From contig ONLC01000054.1 in the NCBI GenBank assembly GCA_900318545.1, forward strand, positions 1 to 10,504: a stretch of 10,504 nucleotides of DNA. The letters run 5' to 3'. Numbering within the stretch: position 1 is the stretch's first letter; each line of letters opens with the position of its first letter. A program made the position numbers and the translations under genes. Source of the stretch: an uncultured Eubacteriales bacterium. GTDB lineage: Bacteria; Bacillota; Clostridia; Oscillospirales; Ruminococcaceae. Under the pieces are notes generated by a model. It did not search any database, was not told where the DNA came from, and saw only the letters and a program-made list of their open reading frames with translations. Positions 5,787 through 10,504 of this stretch are shown here, piece after piece.

Positions 5787-6128
5787 ATGAGCGAAATGTA
5801 TGACAGGATAGAGGAGCTTTGCAAGGAGAACAAGATCACGGTAACTCAGCTTTGCAGGGAGCTTTCTATCACAAGGAGCTGTCTGTCAGAGCTTAACAAG
5901 GGCAGAACGGAAACGCTGTCCGCCAAGAACACAGCAAAGATCGCTGACAGGTTCGGGGTGAGTGTGAAGTATCTTACAGAGGGCGGTGAGCGTGACCTTG
6001 ATGAGGAGCTGAAATTTGCTCTCTGGGGAGGGGCTGAGGGCGTTACCGAGGAAATGCTCGAAGAGGTCAGGCAGTATGCAAGAATGGTAAAAATGCGTGA
6101 GGAAAACAGAAAGAAGGGTGATAAATGA
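5787..6128 (+). CDS. XRE-family (Cro/CI-type) transcriptional repressor
   Basis: The protein is 113 aa. The ATG at 5787 is preceded by GGGGG at 8 bases; a longer in-frame reading from 5676 would start inside the promoter. Residues about 5-66 are an HTH_3 domain: ITVTQLCRELSITRSCLSELNKG carries helices 2 and 3, and LSAKNTAKIADRFGVSVKYLTEG closes the bundle. A charged C-terminal helix (about 87-110) is the usual dimerisation tail of short repressors. It overlaps the next gene by ATGA, the arrangement of ImmR-ImmA pairs in integrative elements and phages, where the metallopeptidase destroys the repressor. The palindromic operators in its upstream region are the natural targets; the protein likely represses the divergent gene and perhaps itself. 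The family is clear; the targets are inference. Confidence 0.9.
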   Translation: MSEMYDRIEELCKENKITVTQLCRELSITRSCLSELNKGRTETLSAKNTAKIADRFGVSVKYLTEGGERDLDEELKFALWGGAEGVTEEMLEEVRQYARMVKMREENRKKGDK

Positions 6129-6532
6129 CAGATATCAGAGAAATATGGCAGGTTTGTGAGGAAGAGGGCATACGCGTCGACACGATAGACTGCAAGGCGT
6201 GCAGCTCGTTCTCGATAATGTATGGAGGAAACTGCTTTATAGCTGTCAGCAGTGCCCTGCCGGAAAGGCTTCTGAAGGAGCACACTGCCCACGAGGTCGG
6301 GCACTGTGTCAAGGGAGCATTTTACAATGAGAACGCACCTCTCGACCTTGTATCTCAGCACGAATACAGAGCCGACAAATGGGCAATAGAAAAGCTTATT
6401 CCTAAAGATCAGCTTGTGCGAGAGATCACTAAAAACGGAAACGACAACCTCTATCTTCTTTCCGAGTGCTTCGGTGTAAGCGAGGACTTCATCAAAAAAG
6501 CCTGCATCTACTACGGGCTATACATCGAATAG
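6125..6532 (+). CDS. ImmA/IrrE-type zinc metallopeptidase
   Basis: The protein is 135 aa, translationally coupled to the repressor gene by a 4-base ATGA overlap. The zinc site is HEVGH (His56, Glu57, His60) within HTAHEVGHC, and Glu80 in QHEYRADKWAI is the probable third ligand, as in the COG2856/ImmA family. It has no signal peptide, so it is cytoplasmic. Known members (ImmA of ICEBs1, IrrE of Deinococcus) cleave the partner XRE repressor after a cellular signal, here presumably the product of the upstream gene. The length is normal for short members of the family. The final codons GAA TAG are part of the first 7-bp repeat unit of the adjoining array, so the repeat supplies the stop codon and may have altered the last residues. 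Confidence 0.9.
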   Translation: MTDIREIWQVCEEEGIRVDTIDCKACSSFSIMYGGNCFIAVSSALPERLLKEHTAHEVGHCVKGAFYNENAPLDLVSQHEYRADKWAIEKLIPKDQLVREITKNGNDNLYLLSECFGVSEDFIKKACIYYGLYIE

Positions 6533-6561
6533 GTAACAGGTAATAGGGAATAGGGAATAGG
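6527..6561 (+). repeat. 7-bp tandem repeat array, left (plus orientation)
   Basis: Five consecutive 7-mers read GAATAGG, TAACAGG, TAATAGG, GAATAGG, GAATAGG. The first contains the TAG stop of the peptidase gene. Because 7 is not a multiple of 3, this strand brings TAG into every reading frame within three units. Confidence 0.85.
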
Positions 6562-6567
6562 TGAGGT

Positions 6568-6582
6568 ATCGCCTGCGGCGAT
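6568..6582. repeat. Short perfect hairpin
   Basis: ATCGCC and GGCGAT surround a TGC loop. It follows the left 7-mer array directly and has no T run, so it is not a terminator. It is part of the composite repeat that fills this intergenic region. Confidence 0.7.
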
Positions 6583-6590
6583 GATTTAAA

Positions 6591-6607
6591 ATGGGGCTGC
6601 GCCCCAT
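6591..6607. repeat. Short perfect GC-rich hairpin
   Basis: ATGGGGC and GCCCCAT enclose TGC, the same loop as the preceding hairpin. The shared loop and spacing suggest a repeated building block. Confidence 0.75.
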
Positions 6608-6612
6608 ACCCC

Positions 6613-6633
6613 TAGGTGATAGGTTATAGGGAA
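6613..6633 (+). repeat. 7-bp repeat array, middle (three units)
   Basis: TAGGTGA, TAGGTTA and TAGGGAA are three units in the same orientation as the left array, followed by a decayed unit TAATTAA that runs into the terminator stem. Confidence 0.7.
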
Positions 6634-6638
6634 TAATT

Positions 6639-6668
6639 AAGGCTCCGAAAAAAATCGGAGCCTTTTAC
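6639..6668 (+). terminator. Intrinsic terminator of the repressor-immA operon
   Basis: AAGGCTCCGA and TCGGAGCCTT form a perfect 10-bp stem around a run of six A, followed by TTTTACTTT on the plus strand. It lies about 107 bases after the peptidase stop. On the opposite strand the hairpin is followed only by AATTATT, so it may also end copA transcripts, less efficiently. Confidence 0.88.
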
Positions 6669-6703
6669 TTTATCTGCTTTTTTTCAGAACATCAAATGGA
6701 AAA

Positions 6704-6751
6704 GTCTGCACCGTCTGCGTGCCCGAATGGGCATCCGTCAGCAAAGCTGAC
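6704..6751. repeat. Direct repeat and two hairpins, right half of composite element
   Basis: GTCTGC occurs twice, 3 bases apart (6704-6709 and 6713-6718). Then come hairpin TGCCC-GAAT-GGGCA (6720-6733) and hairpin GTCAGC-AAA-GCTGAC (6737-6751), directly abutting the right 7-mer array. Read from the right, the order is array, hairpin, hairpin, mirroring the left half. Confidence 0.65.
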
Positions 6752-6755
6752 ACCA

Positions 6756-6832
6756 TACCTATTCCCTATTCCCTATTCCCTATTACCTATTATCTATCAC
6801 CTGTTCCCTATTCCCTGTTCCCTATTACCTAA
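6756..6832 (-). repeat. 7-bp tandem repeat array, right (minus orientation), 11 units
   Basis: Eleven units of consensus TCCCTAT (plus strand) run without a gap; five are exact and the rest differ by one to three bases (TACCTAT, TATCTAT, CACCTGT, TCCCTGT, TACCTAA). It is the reverse complement of the left array unit. The TAA stop of the copper ATPase gene (6825-6827) lies inside the array, spanning the last two units. Confidence 0.9.
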
Positions 6833-9296
6833 CACGGTATCCTGCTTTGCGGATTGCGGATTTCATGGCTTCAAGGTCGGCTGTGCCGTCAGTGCCGACG
6901 ATTGCCCTGTTCTCCTGATAAGATGCTTTAGCATAGGTCACACCCTGCACGCCCATGAGAGCCTTTTCGACAGTCGCAGTACAGTGGTCGCACATCATAC
7001 CCTTGATTTTCAGTGTAAGCTCATTCGGGTCGGAGGGGCGGTCTGCCTTGAAGAGGTTAAGCCTTAATGCATTTGTAACCACGCAGAAGGAGCTAAGGCT
7101 CATCGCCGCCGCACCGAACATCGGGTCAAGCCGCCAGCCAAGAACAGTATAAAAAGCTCCTGCCGCCAGCGGTATTCCGAGCGAGTTGTAAATAAGTGCC
7201 CAGAAAAGATTCTGCCTTATGTTTCTCATTACCGCCTTTGAAAGCTTTATAGCGGTGACTGCATCTCCGAGATCGTTTTTCATAAGAACTATGTCAGCCG
7301 CCTCGACTGCAATATCTCTGCCTGCTCCGAGAGCTATACCCACATCGGCAGAGCTCAGTGCAGGCGCATCGTTTATGCCGTCGCCTATCATTACCGTACA
7401 AGCGCCCTGCTCTTTAAGCTCTCCTATTATTCTTGCCTTATCCGAGGGCAGCAGCCCCGCTCTTACCTCGCTGACACCAAGCTCCTTCCCGACCGCCTTT
7501 GCAGTCCTCTCGTTGTCGCCTGTGAGCATTACGGTTCTTATACCCATTTTTTCAAGCTCTGCGACCGCAGCCGCCGAGCCCTTCTTTATTTTGTCAGCTA
7601 TGCAAAGCAGTCCCGAGAGCCTTCCGTCAACTGCGGCATACAGCGTTATACCGCCCTCATTAGCAAAGCCTTCAGCTTCCGACTTCGCAGGTGAAATATC
7701 AGCCCCAGCCTGCGACATAAGAGCCGCATTTCCGATAACTATATCGTGTCCGTTTACCTTGGCGGTAATTCCTCCGCCCTGCTGTTCGGTAAAGTTCAAG
7801 GCTTCATAAAGTGCCGCTCCGCTGCCTTCGGCAAAGCTGACTACAGCCCTCGCCAAAGGGTGCGAGGACAGCTTCTCCGCAGATGCACACAGCCTTATAA
7901 GCTCACTTTCCTCCATTTCATAGGCGATAAGCTTTACAAGCTCAGGTCTGCCCTCAGTGCAGGTGCCTGTCTTGTCAAGCACTGCCGTATCTGCCCTGTG
8001 TGCAGTTTCAAGAGCCTCTGCCGACTTGATAAGAATGCCCAGTGATGCCGCCTTTCCCGTCCCGACCGTGATTGCCGTAGGTGTTGCAAGCCCCAGTGCA
8101 CAGGGACAGGAGATAACAAGCACAGCGATAGCCATTCCGAGAGAGAAAGCAAAGCTCTTCCCGACAAGCAGCCACACTACCATAGCTACGATCGCAATGC
8201 CGATAACCACAGGCACAAACACTCCGCTTATCTTATCCGCAAGCCTTGCAACGGGCGCCTTTGTGGCAGATGCGTCCTCGACAAGGCGTATCATCTCGGC
8301 AAGAGTGGAGCTTTCGGCAGTGCGTTCACAGCGGCATTTCGCATAGCCGCTCGATATTACAGATGCACTCATAAGCTTGCTCCCGACAGCCTTTTCAGAG
8401 GGCAGGCTCTCGCCCGTCAGTGCAGACTCATCAGCTGTACAGAAGCCCTCGATGACCTCACCGTCACAAGGCACGCTTGCACCCGACCGCAGAACGAAAA
8501 CATCCCCGACTGCGACCTCCTCCGCAGGAACCTCCTGCTCCTTGCCGTCACGGAGAACAATAGCTGTTTTCGGAGCTAAGCTCACAAGCTTTTTGACCGC
8601 ATCGGCAGTTTTACCCTTCGACCTTGCTTCAAGGTACTTGCCCACATCAATGAGCGTCAGTATCATTGCGCAGGACTCAAAATACAGGTTCATCATATTA
8701 TCGTGGGCGGAGCTCATATCTCCCCTGCCCATATAGTAGGCTATCATATATGTTCCGTAAAGGCTGTAGATAAACGATGCCGAAGCCCCAAGTGCGATAA
8801 GGCTGTCCATATTCGGAGCTCGGTGAATAAGTGCCTTGAAGCCGTTTCTGAAATAGTGAAAATTTATCACCGAAACGATAAAAGCAAGTATAAGCTGTGT
8901 CAGCGCAAAGATCATCATATTCTTGTGCCCTGTGAAGATCGCAGGTACAGGCAGACCGATCATGTGACCCATACAAAGGTAGAAAAGCGGCACCATGAAC
9001 CCCACCGACCACCACAAACGCCTTTTCATAAGCTTTGCGTTCTCAGCCGTTTTGTCGGTGATGTCGGCGGTCTGCTTTTTGCCTGCCGAGGCAGGCGCTG
9101 CTCCGTACCCTGCATGAGATACCGCCGAGATTATGCTCTCGGGAGCACATTTTTCGGGGTCGAACTCGACATTCATACTGTTAGTGAGCAGGCTCACGCT
9201 GACGTTATTTACGCCCTCGACCTTTGAGACTGCCTTCTCAACGTGTGCCTGACAAGCCGCACAGGACATTCCGCTGACATCAAATTTCTGCTTCAT
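6825..9296 (-). CDS. copA: Copper-exporting P1B-type ATPase
   Basis: The protein is 823 aa, full length for the family. It pumps Cu(I) out across the cytoplasmic membrane using ATP. Domains in order: N-terminal HMA domain with GMSCAAC (Cys12, Cys15); membrane segments from about 93; actuator loop with TGES (294-297); CPC metal site in the membrane (397-399, SCPCALGLATP); phosphorylation motif DKTGT with Asp441; HP (479-480) of the nucleotide domain; GDGINDAP (638-645); the last membrane pair with Y-N (703-704) and M-S-L-S-S (732-736) typical of Cu(I) ATPases; then a C-terminal HMA domain with GMMCDHC (Cys769, Cys772). One oddity is DKTGTCT, where the family normally has Leu, Ile or Val before the second Thr. 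The last codons and the stop fall in the 7-bp repeat array. It stands alone, with no copZ or copper sensor beside it. Confidence 0.95.
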   Translation of the reverse strand: MKQKFDVSGMSCAACQAHVEKAVSKVEGVNNVSVSLLTNSMNVEFDPEKCAPESIISAVSHAGYGAAPASAGKKQTADITDKTAENAKLMKRRLWWSVGFMVPLFYLCMGHMIGLPVPAIFTGHKNMMIFALTQLILAFIVSVINFHYFRNGFKALIHRAPNMDSLIALGASASFIYSLYGTYMIAYYMGRGDMSSAHDNMMNLYFESCAMILTLIDVGKYLEARSKGKTADAVKKLVSLAPKTAIVLRDGKEQEVPAEEVAVGDVFVLRSGASVPCDGEVIEGFCTADESALTGESLPSEKAVGSKLMSASVISSGYAKCRCERTAESSTLAEMIRLVEDASATKAPVARLADKISGVFVPVVIGIAIVAMVVWLLVGKSFAFSLGMAIAVLVISCPCALGLATPTAITVGTGKAASLGILIKSAEALETAHRADTAVLDKTGTCTEGRPELVKLIAYEMEESELIRLCASAEKLSSHPLARAVVSFAEGSGAALYEALNFTEQQGGGITAKVNGHDIVIGNAALMSQAGADISPAKSEAEGFANEGGITLYAAVDGRLSGLLCIADKIKKGSAAAVAELEKMGIRTVMLTGDNERTAKAVGKELGVSEVRAGLLPSDKARIIGELKEQGACTVMIGDGINDAPALSSADVGIALGAGRDIAVEAADIVLMKNDLGDAVTAIKLSKAVMRNIRQNLFWALIYNSLGIPLAAGAFYTVLGWRLDPMFGAAAMSLSSFCVVTNALRLNLFKADRPSDPNELTLKIKGMMCDHCTATVEKALMGVQGVTYAKASYQENRAIVGTDGTADLEAMKSAIRKAGYRVR

Positions 9297-9329
9297 TATC
9301 TCACCGCCCTTTTGTAGTTAGCTGTCTCT

Positions 9330-9358
9330 ATTATAATATTTTGTCCCGATATTGTCAA
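9330..9358 (-). promoter_or_regulatory. Promoter of copA
   Basis: The minus strand reads a perfect TTGACA (9353-9358), a 17-bp spacer, then a perfect TATAAT (9330-9335), leader about 27 nt. The spacer contains direct repeats GACAA at 11-bp spacing (9341-9345 and 9352-9356), and TATACTT occurs twice 13 bp apart at and above the -35 box (9357-9363, 9370-9376). I see neither a CopY box (TACANNTGTA) nor a G-tract CsoR site. A consensus promoter on a metal pump suggests repression, but the regulator is unknown. Confidence 0.85.
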
Positions 9359-9445
9359 GTATACAAAAGAAGTATAAAATGCCGCAATCAAGCTAAATCA
9401 CTGAAAGAGCGTCCTTAGAGAATAGTTTTTTGTTTGGTTTTCCGC

Positions 9446-9474
9446 TTGAAATACGGGCTCGGATATGTTATACT
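9446..9474 (+). promoter_or_regulatory. Promoter of prfC
   Basis: The plus strand reads TTGAAA (9446-9451), a 17-bp spacer, then TATACT (9469-9474) with an extended -10 TG. The leader is about 32 nt. The bases 9377-9445 between this and the copA promoter hold nothing I recognise. Confidence 0.85.
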
Positions 9475-9512
9475 TATAAAGTTACGGAAAATATCAACAC
9501 AGGAGGACTACA

Positions 9513-10504
9513 ATGGCAAAGCTTGAAGATGAGATAAAAAGACGGCGCACCTTTGCGATAATCTCCCACCCTGACGCAGGTAAGACCACCCTTACGGAAA
9601 AGTTCCTGCTCTACGGCGGTGCTATCGCTCAGGCGGGTGCTGTAAAGGGCAAAAAGACCGCAAGGCACGCTACCTCTGACTGGATGGAGATAGAAAAGCA
9701 GAGAGGTATCTCTGTTACCTCATCGGTGATGCAGTTCCAGTATGAGGGCTACTGCATAAATATACTTGACACCCCGGGACATCAGGACTTCTCCGAGGAC
9801 ACCTACCGCACACTTATGGCGGCGGACTCTGCCGTAATGGTGATAGATGCTTCAAAGGGTGTTGAGAACCAGACCAGAAAGCTGTTCAAAGTCTGCGTTA
9901 TGAGACATATCCCGATATTTACCTTCATAAACAAAATGGACAGGGACTCAAGAAACCCCTTTGACCTTATGGAGCAGATAGAGTCTGAGCTCGGCATACA
10001 GACCTACCCTGTAAACTGGCCTATAGGCTCGGGAAAGGAATTCAAGGGAGTGTATGTGCGTGACAAGGGGAGCATAATCTCCTTTATCCCCGATTCGGAA
10101 ATGGCATTCGGAAAGAACAAGATAGCTATGCAGGAGGTTGACCTCACCAGCCCAGAGCTTGACAGCATGATAGGCGAACAGCTTCACGAGACACTCTCAG
10201 AGGACATTGAGCTCCTTGACGGCGCAAGCTATGAGTTTGACCTCGAAAAGGTAAGACAGGGCGAGCTTACACCTGTGTTCTTCGGCTCGGCACTGACGAA
10301 TTTCGGAGTTGAGCCCTTCCTTGAAAGCTTTTTGCAGATGACAACCTCTCCGATGGCAAGAAACTCCTCAAAGGGCATTATCGACCCCTTTGACCCCGAG
10401 TTCTCAGCCTTTGTGTTCAAGATACAGGCAAACATGAACAAGGCTCACAGAGACAGGCTCACCTTTATGCGTGTATGCTCGGGCAAGTTTGACAAGGAAA
10501 TGGA
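9513..10504 (+). CDS. prfC: Peptide chain release factor 3, partial (3' end outside)
   Basis: An open frame runs from the ATG at 9513 to the window edge, 330 codons plus 2 bases, of about 530 expected. AGGAGG lies 6 bases before the start. RF3 is a translational GTPase that removes RF1 or RF2 from the ribosome after peptide release. The G1 loop is HPDAGKTT (19-26), with His-Pro-Asp rather than the GHVDHGK of EF-Tu-like factors; switch I contains MEIEKQRGISVTSS (58-71), characteristic of RF3; G3 is DTPGHQDF (86-93); G4 is NKMD (140-143); FGSALTNFGV near residue 255 is the G5 region and leads into domain 2. All GTPase motifs are intact. The gene is divergent from copA with its own promoter and shows no functional link to it. 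Confidence 0.95.
   Translation, partial: MAKLEDEIKRRRTFAIISHPDAGKTTLTEKFLLYGGAIAQAGAVKGKKTARHATSDWMEIEKQRGISVTSSVMQFQYEGYCINILDTPGHQDFSEDTYRTLMAADSAVMVIDASKGVENQTRKLFKVCVMRHIPIFTFINKMDRDSRNPFDLMEQIESELGIQTYPVNWPIGSGKEFKGVYVRDKGSIISFIPDSEMAFGKNKIAMQEVDLTSPELDSMIGEQLHETLSEDIELLDGASYEFDLEKVRQGELTPVFFGSALTNFGVEPFLESFLQMTTSPMARNSSKGIIDPFDPEFSAFVFKIQANMNKAHRDRLTFMRVCSGKFDKEM

Noticed and set aside
6527..6832. CRISPR array
   Set aside because: The units are contiguous degenerate 7-mers without spacers, unlike 24-37-bp CRISPR repeats with unique spacers; no cas genes are present.
7219..7809. Plus-strand 196-aa frame opposite copA
   Set aside because: It is a complementary shadow of the conserved ATPase domains, with Ser/Pro/Ala-rich composition and no start signals.
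9297..9512. Riboswitch or tRNA in the copA-prfC intergenic region
   Set aside because: Leaders from the predicted promoters are only about 27 and 32 nt, and no cloverleaf or known aptamer pattern is visible.

Overview
The window looks like a chromosomal segment from a gut Firmicute of the Clostridia, most likely a Ruminococcus-like member of the Oscillospiraceae. The grounds are strong GGAGG ribosome binding sites, textbook TTGACA-17-TATAAT promoters, moderate GC, intrinsic terminators after most genes, Thr/Ser-rich linkers in exported proteins, and intergenic hairpin repeats of a style I associate with that family. Genus is an inference; no rRNA or marker gene is present beyond a partial release factor 3 gene.

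Region 1 (1-4953) holds three exported or surface proteins in a row on the minus strand, each with its own promoter and terminator. They are a large membrane-anchored protein with calcium-binding TSP3 repeats and a von Willebrand A domain (2501-4852), a signal-peptide protein with a long Ser/Thr/Ala linker and a C-terminal anchor helix (1291-2265), and a lipoprotein with a Thr-rich linker (163-1047). The last two share a 20-bp block upstream of their promoters that resembles a LacI/CcpA-type operator (cre), so they may be co-regulated by carbon supply.

Region 2 (5004-6532) is a compact regulatory module. On the plus strand an XRE/Cro-CI repressor overlaps by 4 bp an ImmA/IrrE-type zinc peptidase. 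On the minus strand a divergent gene encodes a basic protein whose C-terminus looks like a sigma4-type helix-turn-helix. Between them two consensus promoters face each other, with two copies of an ACAG-TTTT-CTGT palindrome placed to control them. This resembles the immunity switch of phages and integrative elements, but no structural, integrase or conjugation genes are in the window.

Region 3 (6527-6832) fills the gap between two convergent genes almost completely with a composite repeat: inverted arrays of a 7-bp unit (GGGAATA / TATTCCC), several perfect short hairpins and a terminator. The stop codons of both flanking genes lie inside the arrays.

Region 4 (6825-10504) is housekeeping: a CopA-type copper-exporting P1B ATPase with a metal-binding domain at each end (minus strand) and, divergently, the first 330 codons of prfC (release factor 3), which runs off the window. 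Each has its own consensus promoter.
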